From Strongyloides papillosus (Eukaryota; Nematoda; Chromadorea; Rhabditida; Strongyloididae), in NCBI GenBank assembly GCA_005656395.1, contig SRSI01000079.1, positions 1,550,001 through 1,614,000 of the forward strand: a stretch of DNA of 64,000 nt. The letters are read 5' to 3'. Shown here one piece after another: positions 43,492-55,005 of this stretch (the stretch's first letter is position 1; each line of letters starts with the position of its first letter). The notes under the pieces are model-generated. The model worked only from the letters and a program-made list of their open reading frames with translations. It ran no database searches and was not told where the DNA came from. A program made the position numbers and the translations under genes.

Positions 43492-45621
43492 TTTAAAATT
43501 CGTTTTTGATAACTTCGTGAATAGTTAACGAGAAAACAATAGTAATAAATAGCAATAATTTGAATAAAAATTAAAGGAGATATTTTTTGTGGTTTAAAAA
43601 AATAAGATTAAACTAAATCTTAATCACGACAATTATATAATATTAAATGAAGTTTTATCTTTCAAAAGATTACTTTATAGATATTCTTTTCCTTTTAAAT
43701 ACCCACAATTTAGTAGTGAAATAATACACATACAAACCACACCCCTGAATTGCACACACCCACTGTTTTTTTCACCAAACTACTCAGGAGGGCGCTCATA
43801 TATTGTAATTATTATTTTTATCTATGTATTTTCTCGAACATCACCTATTATACTTATCATATCTTATTTTCATATTGGGAAGGTAATAAAGAATCAAAAC
43901 AAATCATTTAAAACTTTTTTATCCTTTTTTTCTGATTAATTAAAGTATAATTAATCTTTTTTATTAACTGGTAATTTGTTAGAGTGGAAAAGTTTTTCTT
44001 AAAAAAAAGTTGTAGTAAAATTAAAAAAAACAGTAATATAGTAATTAAAAATATTAATATTTATTTAGAAAAAAAGATTTTGTGGAAAAAAACAAGCTTT
44101 AATTCATCTAACTCCTTCGTTTTTTTGGTTTTGATAAACACCAATAAGTCAAATCAGCTGAGTCTTATTTTGATTAAAATTTTCGAAATACATAATAAAA
44201 ATAAATACCATTAATTAAATACCATATAATAGATAAGATAAGATGTTTAAAAAATTGTTATACTTAATTATAAAACTCCAACAAAGGTCACAATTTAACC
44301 TGCTTCTCCGAAAATAATAAAATCAAATAATATAACACATATTGCTGTTTCATTTTTAATTACTAAAATAGCAATAATTTTAATTTTCTGAAAAATATTT
44401 TTGCATTCCATAAATTTATTTCATACATGCACATTTCGTCATCAAACTTCATGAAAATATTCAAGAATGTCATTGTAATCATGTTTATTTTATATTTACA
44501 TCATGGGACATTTTTTAAATTAAGTAGTTATGAAATTATTTTTTTTATATTGAGTTACGTTACATACATCATTTCCTTGATATCATCTGGAGGGATCCCC
44601 ATCTATTAGCATTGGTAATCAGTATGTATTGTGATGGAGGCTAGTTTTTTTGTCAAAACGGTCATTTTAAGGTTGAATGATGCAACAAACCGGTGGTAAA
44701 AATTACAAAAATCACAAGAATAAACAATAAAAATGACTATGTAACAATGAGAACATCAACAACCAAGAACATTCTTGTTTAATATACATACAAACTATCT
44801 CTAATTGATATCTCCCCATCTAATAAACATACATAAAATCTCCTTCTTCAAATTGTAACTAAAAAACCCGGAATTATTGTTGACTTTAGGTAGAAAAAAA
44901 ATCAAATTAGAAGAAGAGGGAGATTGTGGTATGAAAAAAGTTTAACTTTTTCCTCTTGTACAAACAATTTATTTACTTATTTATTCAATGAAAATAAAGG
45001 TGTATGCATAAATTAAACATACTAATTGCTATCATATGATAATAAAGAGGATATAATGAATGTGTTAAAATTTTAAGAAGTTTGTATTTTTGTTTAACAC
45101 AATTGAAGAGACCATGAAATGTAGGTGAAAAAAGTTATTAAGTAAATCTGGAACAAGTCCCTTGGTTAGCAAATATTTTAACTACCTGTTTATTGAAGTA
45201 TATTATTATATTATCTTTTATTAATGTTTATCGGCATGATTTTTGGAGAAGATTGGGAAAGAAGTTATGTTCTTGGGATATTCACATGCTTTTTTTAAAT
45301 GTTCATTAAATTTTAATGGAACATGACATAAAAAATGAAATATATAAAAATTATTATAAATACATAGAAAAAAAATTTCATATCTAACATTGTTCAATGA
45401 AACCATTTATCATTTCTAGAAAATACCATACAAAAGTGTAAGTACAGCGTTTAAAAGTACAGGAACGATGTTTATAACGATAGTATTAATAGTAATTAAT
45501 TAATTTTTCTCACCTATAGTGATAGTGACATAAAAATACACACTCAATGTCAAATGGTGGTAGTGATAAGAAATTAAGAAACATGTTATAAATATGTTGA
45601 AATGTTGCATAAATACGCTTT
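43492..45621. other. Long AT-rich intergenic region
   Basis: Contains the GC-richer, CACACCC-bearing patch at about 43735-43800 and another patch at 44575-44650 (TCTGGAGGGATCCCCATC) followed by a T7 run. I could not match the latter to any RNA gene. Short open frames here have no supporting signals. Confidence 0.4.
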
Positions 45622-45744
45622 TTACCATAATTTCTTTTTAGGATGATATGCTTTAATTTGGCCATTACAGCAATAACAAGTACCTTCATTTGATGGGAGA
45701 TAAGTGGGTAGTCTATTGGTGGTATTGTTATTTTTGGAGGCCAT
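45622..45744 (-). CDS. Possible 40-residue cysteine-containing peptide or first exon
   Basis: A short open frame reads MASKNNNTTNRLPTYLPSNE then GTCYCCNGQIKAYHPKKKLW. The composition (Pro, Cys, Lys/His) is unlike random AT-rich translation, and the CYCC motif could bind metal. A GTAAAA donor-like site overlaps the last codons, so it might instead be the first exon of a longer gene, but no good second exon was found. No family recognised. Confidence 0.3.
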   Translation of the reverse strand: MASKNNNTTNRLPTYLPSNEGTCYCCNGQIKAYHPKKKLW

Positions 45745-46113
45745 TAAGATTATTATTGTATTTATAACCTTTCTTAGTAGAATCTCGGTGAAACTTCTGC
45801 GTCTCTTACTTTAAATATTGTTTATAAGTTTGTTTTTGTTTTGTATCTTATTGATCTCCTTTATCACTCACATTTACTAGGAGCAAACGTCTCATTTATT
45901 ATTCTATATCTAATTTTTTTATTCTTTTTTTTATTTTTATTCATTTACTATCATACTACTATTTTTTTATCATTATTTACCAATCTATATATTCTTTTAC
46001 CTTTATTTGCATCAAATGAAATATAGCAGAAGAGAGGGGCTCCATTTTCGTATAATTACAAAATAGTATTATTAATATTCAATATTTTATATATTATAAA
46101 ATTTTAATGAAAC
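45745..46113. other. Intergenic upstream of the Mff gene
   Basis: AT-rich; a short ATG frame at 46107 overlaps the Mff start out of frame. Nothing else seen. Confidence 0.4.
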
Positions 46114-46811
46114 ATGCCACCATCAAAAAATTACCATATTAATTTATATCCACATTCTTTAGAAAGAGACTTCTATTACAATCTCTTGGATTTTGAGGAA
46201 GGACTTCTTTCCATAAATAATAATAGTTTGGTGTTGGCTGGAACAATGCAAATACCTGATCATATCTCTGGAACTGGACATGCAAAATTACTGGAGCCGA
46301 ATTTGCATGATTATAATGGTAGGAGTATGACTAGTAGTATGATGAGGGTACCTGAAAGGATTATCTTCGGGAAAGATGGTGCTTTGTATGGGTTTACAGA
46401 ACCTCCTATTGATGGGATTTCATATGATGAGTATGAATATGAAAATGTAGGTTTTGTGGTCTTCTACGAGTTAACCCACCTGTTTCTTGTCCCTTTTTCT
46501 AGAATAGGATTCAACTTCAGGAGTTACCGTCAAAGTTGACGGCTAATGAGTATATTGAAACTGACTCAGTTGAAGGTGCCATGGAAAACCACTCCCTAAC
46601 ATCAATAGCTGTTGAGGAGAATGCCATAAAAGAGTTGAAGATGTTGAAGCGTCAACTAGCAAGATTGGCTATACGTGTCTATGAGATAGAAGATGAATTA
46701 GAAAAAAGGAAATCTCGAGATTGGCAAAGTCTAGCGATGTGTTCTTTTGTCGGTATTGCTCTAGTTATCGCATTTAATATTTTTTCAAATAGGAATACTA
46801 GGATTTTTTAA
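46114..46811 (+). CDS. Mitochondrial fission factor (Mff/Tango11) homolog
   Basis: Two exons, 46114-46446 and 46503-46811, phase 0; 213 residues. The N-terminal half has two copies of the Mff-type motif: MQIPDHISGTG (about residue 48) and MRVPERIIFGKDG (about residue 75). A coiled coil at about 150-190 (ENAIKELKMLKRQLARLAIR, EIEDELEKRKSRDW) precedes a C-terminal membrane anchor (AMCSFVGIALVIAFNIFS) with a short NRNTRIF end. This is the layout of Mff, a tail-anchored protein of the mitochondrial and peroxisomal outer membrane that recruits dynamin-related protein DRP1 for fission. Length is close to the shorter animal isoforms. Downstream a TGTAAATA motif at 46932-46939 could bind PUF proteins. 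Confidence 0.82.
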
Positions 46812-48711
46812 TATTTCTTTCGTTGAAAAGTATATGTTTGTAAGGGAGAAGTTTCAGGATCCAATTTTCTGGGAAAATTATGGCCAAATAAAAAGTAAAA
46901 TGATTCTTTGATTGTGATGTAAAATTAACTTTGTAAATACATATATGTAATTTTAACAGATAAGAAGATATTACGTATGATTTTAATTAACAATAAAAAT
47001 AATCTAATAACGCCTTAAGAGGGTAATTTACATCAAAAAAACAGTGAAAGTAAGTTATAAACTCTTTTTTGTGGGTGTCTAATCTTCTGTAAGCTTTTTA
47101 TTTTGAAAAAAAGGTACATATTATTTGTAATTACATTAAATAAGTTTGATTGGTGGTATTTTTTGAATGTACTTTAATAAGTGCAATGAGTAATAGGTTA
47201 ATTGAACTTTTAGGACAAATTTTTTTTTGTTTTTTGTCCTTTAAAGCTACATAATATTTATAAGATTTCTATGTTGTTTTGAAAATTTCCACTGAATATA
47301 GCATTGTTTTTATCAAAGGACAATTGCGATTTATAGTTTAATTAGATTAAACGGTGCATACTGTTTTTTTTTTAAAAAACATAACAGCTTTTATATTTTA
47401 TTATGGTGAACTTTAAGATAATAATCTTTAATTACTATTATTGATATTAAAAATAATAAAATACCAGTTTGATATGAAATGATTATTTAAATATTTATGT
47501 TAATCTTTTTTATGATATTGATATAAGGGAACAACGAGTAAAATTTTTTTTTCGTTAATTAAAAAAGTTAGTCAAAAGAATGGACTTGATGTATCATAAT
47601 TCTTTTGATGAATCATCCTCACTTAAGCTACAAATACTAGCCGGGAAGGATTCTGTGTAAATATTATTTGTATAAATAAATTTTTTTTGTAACATCAAAC
47701 AAAATATAATTAAACAATTGAGAGACTATATCAGAAAAGTTTATTTTTTTACATGTCCTCCTTCTACCAGCTTTATGAAATAATGAATATATGTTTGGTT
47801 AATGTGAATGAAACTTGTTAAAAGTTTTGTCAATTATGTTCACATGACTAATTGTCGAATGTGTTTATATATTTGTTTTTATATCTTGAAGTTGTTCTTT
47901 TGCAAGAAAGTATGTGTAGATTAATGGTTATTTAAAATAAGGGTATAAAATTATTATTTACATGGTGCAAATAATTAATGTAATTTTAAAATATACCTGT
48001 TATGAAGTTTCTATGGTTAGGGATAATTTGATTATATTTTAAAATAAGAAAAAAAATAGTGGAAAATACGCACTTTTACTTTGTTTATAGTTTTTTTTAT
48101 TCTTTGATTAAAATGTGATTTTTGTAATAGAGTATTTAATGATATTTGGTCTTTTAAATAATAAATAGCTTTGTTTGGTAATTGTACTTAATAATTAGTA
48201 TTATTTTGAAAAAAAATTAATTATATATGTGTTATTTTTTCCATCAGTAAATATAAAATAAAAATTTGGTTTTTGAGTGTTTAAATATCTATTGTTCATA
48301 TTCTTAGTATTTGTAAATATTCAAGAGTAGTAAAAAAAATAGAGGAAATATAATAAAAACCTTTTTCTCTGAGGTAGTTTGTGTTTTATTTTACATCATT
48401 ATGTAAATAAATATTAAATACAAGTTAATGGAGAAATTTTGATATTTTTTTTCTTGAAAATAAATAAACAATAAAAAAAAGAAAGAAATTTTTACATTGT
48501 GGAAACGAGAATTTATATCTATCTAGATATTATATTATTCTTGAGCAATAGATTATTTTTAAGAAGAAATAATAGATTAAAAAAATAAATTTTTAAGATG
48601 ATTAAATTAAAATGTTATTAGATTGGAAATTTTAATCGAGAAATTATGGGAAATTAATTATAATTGCAAAAGTGAATTTGTTAATCACTAATCTCTTTTT
48701 TTGGCTTATAA

Positions 48712-48850
48712 GAATTCACACAGAGCTATGATACTGAAAAACCTTTCGATTTTAGGACAGTACCTTTAGACAAAGAGAAATAATTTTATCTTTTGTCTAC
48801 AGTTGTCATAAAAAGGCAATGGTGTCCCATGAAAGTTCGATTGATAAGAA
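48712..48850 (+). repeat. Inverted repeat arm, left
   Basis: Matches the reverse complement of 49930-50063 over most of its length: CACACAGAGCTATGATACTG, then a TTCGATTTTAGGACAGT core, AAAGAGAAA, and TTGTCAT...GGTGTCCCATGAA. A third diverged copy lies at 52117-52180. The spacing between arms is about 1.1 kb. Confidence 0.65.
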
Positions 48851-49929
48851 TAAGTTGTACACATATTTTTATTGTAGGAAAATTGGTTTTCCATTAACTC
48901 TATATAATATCATGTGTATTTATAAAAATTAGAATTATCTCCAGATTTCTTGGCATCAATGATATATTTTTAAGATACAAATATGATATTATAGTTGTTT
49001 TGTAACCAATAAAATGAAAACCATTAAGAGCATTAAAATAACTGTTGAATTATTTGTTGAAAAAAAACGGAACCTTAACACTTTTTTTAAAATATATGGA
49101 CTTTTTAATTGAAAAATTTTAGTGAATAATTTTTTTAGACTTTTTATTACTATGTTTATATAAAAAAAGTTACTTAATGAGAGAAATATTTTATCACTAA
49201 TTACAACAAGTTTTAAAGAAAGTTATAATTAGTTAAAATAACTTTTTTTTTTAATGTTCGATGAAAAACGCTTTTTTTGTATATCAATATATTAATAATG
49301 CTTCTTAATAATAAACAATCATAAAATTACATTATTTTAAATTCTTATCTGTCACATTTTTAAAAGTATAAAAATAAAATTAAATATACAGCAAATCTAA
49401 AAGATCCGTAGTAATGTTTCTATGTAGTAATAATTATGCTGTAATATGCGAAACAATAATAAATAATGTAAAGGTACTATACTTTTAAAAAATTTTGATT
49501 GCAAAAATGAGGTAAGATTTCTGAAACACATATGAATAAATGAGTAATATTCTATAAATTGGCCAATCTTATTATTGTTTAAAATTTTAGCCTGGGCATG
49601 AGAGTTCTAAAGAAAAGTATATATCTAGGTAAGTTTTTTTTTTTAAAATTAATAAAATTAAAGTATTTAAATAGTTATGGCAATTTTTTAAAATTATCTA
49701 GTAATGTTATACATGTTTGACGAAGGTCTTCTTTATCTATTAGAATAATAAAAATATTTTCATTAACTACTTCAAAAATTAATGGAATATAAATATTTAT
49801 TAATTAATTTTGGCAAACAATGATAAAACTCTATTTCATTTTATGTCACATAATGTTACTGCCTTTTTTTTAATCTTATTATCATTAATTTAAGTTTTTT
49901 TAAACAAGAAAGATGCATATGACTTTAAA

Positions 49930-50063
49930 CTTATCAGGAAAATGTTCGTGAAACACCAATAGTTTTTGATGACAACTTTAGATAAAAGAAAAATTTTTTT
50001 CTCTTTGACCAACGACTGTCCTAAAATCGAATTGTTTTTCAGTGTCATAGCTGTGTGTGTTTA
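49930..50063 (-). repeat. Inverted repeat arm, right
   Basis: Reverse-complement partner of 48712-48850, with ACACAGCTATGACACTG and TTCGATTTTAGGACAGT on the minus strand. It ends about 110 bases upstream of the receptor gene at 50174, so it sits in that gene's promoter region. Confidence 0.65.
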
Positions 50064-50173
50064 ACATTCCAAGTTCGTAGGAGTTAATTATATAAAAATC
50101 CTTGAGATTACTGTTAATTTAATTAAAAATCTCACTTAAAAACGCGTTCATGAACTTTATTTTCCATAAAAAG

Positions 50174-51155
50174 ATGGAGTTTTTTAATTTTCATAGTGAT
50201 GAATTTACCATTTCTCTTGAAGTCAGTGGATTCTACAATTTGCTTCTTCTTTTGTTGGGTTCCATTGGGATAATTTTTAATACTATTGAAAGTTTCATAA
50301 ATATAAGAAATAAACTTTTTACTGAATCTCTTTACAATTCTACTCGTTTGTTTAACAATCTGTCTGGAATAATATTATGTAAGAATAAGAAAAAGTTAGT
50401 AAAATTAATTTTAATATTTTTTTATAGCTTTTCGTCATATTTTCATTGGAGCTCTTAATTTTAAGGTTTTTAGAAGCAATTGGAACTTCTATAATACAGA
50501 TATATGTACAAAAAGAGGAATGATTGATATGTTCACAATACATCTTTTTCAGGTTTCATATATTTTCCAATGCCTATCATTTGTGGTATCATTAATTTAT
50601 CCCATATATTATATGATGAAATTAAATAATAGAGTAATAAAAGTGACAGTGTTTTTGTCTATTATTTTATTATCATTCCTTCCATTAACAATGTTATCAA
50701 TAAAAGAATATCCTTCTATTTATTCAAACCCTTGTACTAATTTTTCCACATGGACATACCATTTCAAAATATACTACCTTGTTTTAACAATATTTCTTAT
50801 TCAATTTCTCACAACAGTTTTTGTGATTACACTATGGAACATTTACGGAATGAAGACGAAAGATGAAGTAAAAAAAAATTTAAACAGTTTCATAGCATGG
50901 ACAATAGCAATTTTTATTTTATTTTGGGCTTTACCAGATATTCTTATGATTATCTTTGTCTACAATGATTTTGAAAGCAATTATAGAGCTATACTTGTAG
51001 ATCTATTCTATCTATTGACAGCCGTCTCAGTTACCATTCAATTTCCTTTTTCATTGTGGAAGAATAAAATTGTCAGAAGGCATTTCTTTGAATTAAAAAT
51101 GATTACTTATTTAACTCCAAAGAAAACTTTAACAAGAATAACAAGTACTTTTTGA
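50174..51155 (+). CDS. Nematode chemoreceptor-like 7TM protein (paralog 3)
   Basis: Two exons, 50174-50378 and 50428-51155, phase 1; 310 residues. Helices include FYNLLLLLLGSIGIIFNTIE, FQCLSFVVSLIYPIYYM, VFLSIILLSFLPLTMLS, YLVLTIFLIQFLTTVFVITL, FIAWTIAIFILFWALPDILM and FYLLTAVSVTIQFPFSLWKN, with KNKIVRRHFFELKMITYLTP after the last. The N terminus MEFFNFHSDEFTISLEVSGF aligns with MKNFFKVHINEEFMSLESSS of paralog 1, which fixes the start at 50174; an in-frame ATG at 50150 is possible. Same intron position as the 38541 and 40047 genes. A related receptor, inverted and 9 kb away from the pair. Confidence 0.72.
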
Positions 51156-52495
51156 TTGATAACTTTAATCTTTATTGTATTTATTTGCCTAATCTTTTTT
51201 TTTGCATTTAAAAGTATGTAATTTGTACTATTTAATTAAATCAATTTAAATTTTTTATACTGTTAAATTAACATAAAAAAAAAGTACGTAAACATTTTAT
51301 TAGACTAATATTATTTCATAGAAAGTTTAACATTCTTGATCAAAAATTATTTTTTATAAATTTATTAATCAGTATTACTATAACTAGGGATCTTCCTTAA
51401 TTTATATTCTTTTAAATGTTGGAGATTGAATATTGAACGAACTTGAAATTGATTCTTAAAAGTGCTAAACAATGTTTTCATTGAATCTTAGAAAACTTTA
51501 TTATTTACCACTAATTATTCTTAAATTGAATAAAAATGTAAACAAAAGTAGTAGATACTAAGGCATAATTATCTCATCATTTCTAAATTAAATGGTATAA
51601 ACATTCTTAAAATGATAAATATTTAATATAATAGGTGTTTTTCATTGTAATTAACGTGAAGATACCTAATTACAATACAAGGAAACATAAAAGATTTTTA
51701 ATAAATAGTTTTCACTGTAAAAAATAGTTTATAAATTTTAATAACTGTTGAAGGTCCCATTTATCCAGGTGCTATAACTATAATTAAGTTGTTTATACTG
51801 TGTTAGTAAAAAATGTTTACAAAAGTGCTCCGAGGACATGTTTTCAACTTTATGAAGATGTTTTTGTGGCCGTACTTCATTATTTATGAATACTGTATAT
51901 ATAAAGTTAATAAGTTCCATTAAAATCCTATAATTTCTGCAGAAGTAGCTTAAAAGTATTATCATTTTTCCCAAAAATAAACATATTTGAATATATTTAT
52001 AGTTTAATTATAATTTGTTTGCAAATAATGTGGAGAAACTAATGTTTGAAACTGAAACTCTCACGTATGGAGCCACTATTTTTTTTTTGGTCTGAAAATA
52101 CACATTAAGCAAGAAGTCTTAAAAATCATTCGATTTTAGGGCAGTTTATAAAGAGATATGAAAATAACTTAAACTTTTATTAACTTTATTTAGTTTAAAA
52201 CTCTAAATAAATGTAATAAGGAAGACTAATAACCTATGAAACTTTATAAATATTTTCAATTAAAATTATTCTTTAAACATTTATCCTTATTTACTGTTAA
52301 AATATTGAAAAATTATAGAAATTTATCATTTTCTAGTGAAATAAAGTTTAAAATTTTGATGCTTTGCAGTTTTACATATGATTAGTTTCAGTAATGAATT
52401 TTGAAATAAACTATAAATAGAAGTACCGTTATCTAAAGACTGCTGTATAATGAAATAAAATGGCATAAAGCCTGTGTAAAAAAATAAAGGTATAT
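51156..52495. other. Intergenic with third copy of the inverted-repeat element
   Basis: 52117-52180 (AAAAATCATTCGATTTTAGG and on) resembles the core of the arms at 48712 and 49930. A 78-codon minus-strand frame at 51738-51974 has no signals and is not called. Otherwise AT-rich. Confidence 0.4.
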
Positions 52496-53863
52496 TTAAA
52501 TTAATATTTTCGGTTTGGCAAAACCAATACTTTTATCTACAAAGTTGTGAATTTGACAATAAGATCTAATGAAAGGATCACCAAGTATCCATGTTGGTCC
52601 AAATGTCATACCCTCAAGAGAAAATAGTCCAAATTCACAAATATCTCCATCAATCGGAAGTACATAATTTATCACTGGAATCTCGTATGAATTGTCTCCA
52701 ATTTTGAATGTTATTGGTGGTCCCTTATAGTTACAATCAACAACCCATGTTTGAAGTGAAACATCAAATGTTGCACCAACTTTGTCACTAATTATGTCAA
52801 CAATTCCCTTTGGTCCTGATATTAATGAGGTTCCTGTATCTGATATTGCAGTTGATGTAGTGGTATCACTAAACAAATCAAAGGATACTCCCTTAATATT
52901 GAATTGCCAGTATGTTGGTGACGTTAACATTTCATATGCTATAACATCTCCACAATTATCAGTATCTAACCCACCATAGGTAAATGTTCCACCTTTTTGT
53001 TCATCTTTTAGGCCAAAATGTCCCATATAAACTGTAAATATTGGTTTTTCTAACAATCCTAGATTATAAGCATTAATTATTGGAGGGGTTATTTTATTTA
53101 CAGCAATACTTTCGAATGCTAATCCCAAAATACCATCAATGGGTGTATCAGAGAAGAACTGTGCTAATTGAGTTGCTTGTCCAAAGTCTTGATTTGGTAT
53201 ACATAATGCTGTTGGTGTTAAACATACAATATCACTACCCTGATAACCGCTAGCACTACCTGTTCCATAACGTATCTTGAATGTTGTTCCATTTTTGATG
53301 TAAGTCAAAGATTTATTATTATCAAACTGTGATTTACTTTTACAATTTTTATCATCTGAATATTGGTAATTCATTAAGGTAAAAATATTTTTTAAAAGTT
53401 TTTTATATTGCTTTTTACAACATCCTGGATCACATAAATGCGGACATGAATGATAATCAACTACATTACATATAGAAGGACATTCTGGTAAATTTTTATA
53501 TATAGGTACAAAACTCCTTCTCATTTCAGGAAGATTATATTTGCATGTGGAATCTGGAATCCATAAATTAGCTGATCCAGTATCGAGAACGACCTTAAAA
53601 TATTGTGGTGGTGTCCCAATTGATATATTGGCCATATATATCATATCCTGAACATCCTCAACCGGTTGGATATATTTATCATTAACGTATTTTTTGCTGT
53701 GATAATTTGATATTGCTTCTCTGTACAAAAGGTAATGTGTATACTTTTTTTCTCTTATCAACTTATGCCTTAAAGGACTTTTTACAATTATTGGAACTTT
53801 TACAATAGCTATAGTAATATCCAATATAAATAAGAATAATAATAATAATAATTTCAAAACCAT
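52496..53863 (-). CDS. Pepsin-like aspartic protease (A1) with cysteine-rich insert
   Basis: A single exon of 455 residues. Signal peptide 1-20 (KLLLLLFLFILDITIA) and a pro-segment to about 65 precede the catalytic domain. The first catalytic motif is VVLDTGSANLW (Asp94) and the second ISDTGTS (Asp342); the flap tyrosine region is FKIRYGTGSASGYQGSD. GILGLAFESIAVN and WILGDPFIRSYC are the usual A1 signatures. Between the first motif and the flap is an unusual insert of roughly 60 residues with several Cys (CPSICNVVDYHSCPHLCDPG then CC). Enzymes of this class are secreted digestive or tissue-degrading proteases in nematodes and are expanded in Strongyloides. Both catalytic Asp residues are present, so it is likely active. 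Confidence 0.93.
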   Translation of the reverse strand: MVLKLLLLLFLFILDITIAIVKVPIIVKSPLRHKLIREKKYTHYLLYREAISNYHSKKYVNDKYIQPVEDVQDMIYMANISIGTPPQYFKVVLDTGSANLWIPDSTCKYNLPEMRRSFVPIYKNLPECPSICNVVDYHSCPHLCDPGCCKKQYKKLLKNIFTLMNYQYSDDKNCKSKSQFDNNKSLTYIKNGTTFKIRYGTGSASGYQGSDIVCLTPTALCIPNQDFGQATQLAQFFSDTPIDGILGLAFESIAVNKITPPIINAYNLGLLEKPIFTVYMGHFGLKDEQKGGTFTYGGLDTDNCGDVIAYEMLTSPTYWQFNIKGVSFDLFSDTTTSTAISDTGTSLISGPKGIVDIISDKVGATFDVSLQTWVVDCNYKGPPITFKIGDNSYEIPVINYVLPIDGDICEFGLFSLEGMTFGPTWILGDPFIRSYCQIHNFVDKSIGFAKPKILI

Positions 53864-54182
53864 AATTTTAAATGATTCAAATAAAATATAATTATTTAAT
53901 GTATGATTTTATATCTTTAACTGAACTTTTCCAAGTTATCAGTTAGTGATAAATAGACTATCTTTATTTTAAAGTAGAGTTAAAAAATTATTTATTTATC
54001 ATTTTCGAGTATTGATAGATAATCTCTATCTAATGTTGGTCAATTGATAATTAATATAATAATGTACTTTTATTATCATTTACAACGAACAATATTTGTT
54101 AATAAGACATAAAAAAATAGATAAAAAATTATACAATAAAAGTCCGTATTTTTATTTCTACAACACATCTTAGAATTATTAA
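53864..54182. other. Intergenic, protease promoter
   Basis: AT-rich, with AGTGATAAATAG near 53945 as the only GATA-like site. Nothing else seen. Confidence 0.35.
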
Positions 54183-54532
54183 TCAAATTTTCGTTAAAAT
54201 ATATTCAAAACCAAGCATTGTTATTGGAAAAATCATATCACAATAAATAATCATAGATAGCGATCCCACGATAATAGTAACAATATTTTTAAAAACTACA
54301 TATAGCATTGATAAAATTTCCATGCTTTCATAGTCCATTGATGACAATAGGTTTTTAAATACTCCTAAAAATTTAAAAAGAAACAATGTTATATTTATTG
54401 ATCTTAAAATGATAGTAATATACCTAATATAACAAAACCTGGTATTGTGGCAACAACAATCGTTAGAATGTAAAGGTAAAATTTTAAATTAATTGGATTA
54501 ACTTGAATAAGTTTCTTCGCTGTTGGCATCAT
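54183..54532 (-). CDS. Small two-pass membrane protein
   Basis: Two exons, 54424-54532 and 54183-54364, phase 1; 96 residues. N terminus MMPTAKKLIQVNPINLKFYL leads into a first helix (LYILTIVVATIPGFVILGVF, about 18-40); a second hydrophobic stretch is at about 60-85 (IVTIIVGSLSMIIYCDMIFP). No signal peptide cleavage site or family motif recognised. The ATG is preceded by TTTTTTCAG-ATAGG, which could be a spliced-leader acceptor or the end of an intron. It is just upstream of nothing obvious and downstream of the LOTUS-like gene on the same strand. Function unknown. Confidence 0.6.
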
Positions 54533-55005
54533 CCTATCTGAAAAAAGTTAGTTAATTATTCCTAAAATTTTTTTCGAAAAAAAATGTAAAAATAAGGTAT
54601 GACAGATATAAATTATAAAATAGTAAAATTGGATGACTAAATAAAATCTGATAAAAACAACTGTTTAAAATAAATGGAGAGATACTTTATAAACTGTCAC
54701 AATAAACCTACTTTGTTTTTTTCTTTTTAAGGGATTAAATATATTATGACAAATTAAAAAGTAGATGGGGAGAGAGATATTTTTATAATAATTCTGCACC
54801 ACTTATTTTTGATTTGTTAAAAGATTATTTTTATAGTAAATTCAAATGTAAAAGATTTTTCTTAACATTTATTAATAATTATAAAGTTAAAAAGAAAATG
54901 GTCACAGAAAAATAAAATTTTATTAATCAAATTAGGTAGAATATAATAAAATATACAGTATAAAATACAAGATATTAAAAAAAACATAGCAAGGTTTTAT
55001 AAAAT
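54533..55005. other. Intergenic
   Basis: AT-rich 3' flank of the LOTUS-like gene; AATAAA-type signals on the minus strand near 54905-54960. No gene. Confidence 0.4.

Larger units (their letters stand above)
46812..50173. other. Gene desert with inverted repeat
   Basis: 3.3 kb of AT-rich sequence. It holds two AATAAA signals past the Mff stop (46887 and 46992), a PUF-type TGTAAATA at 46932, and a pair of about 140-base inverted arms at 48712-48850 and 49930-50063. No gene could be supported. Confidence 0.5.

Noticed and set aside
44427..44609. 60-codon hydrophobic frame
   Set aside because: Hydrophobic translation is expected from T-rich DNA; no supporting features.
44575..44650. GC-richer patch with a T7 run, considered as a Pol III gene
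   Set aside because: No A or B box, Sm site or recognisable secondary structure could be found by eye.
51738..51974. 78-codon minus-strand frame between the receptor and the protease
   Set aside because: It has some protein-like words, but no signal, membrane helix or family match; it could be a relic, but support is too weak to list.
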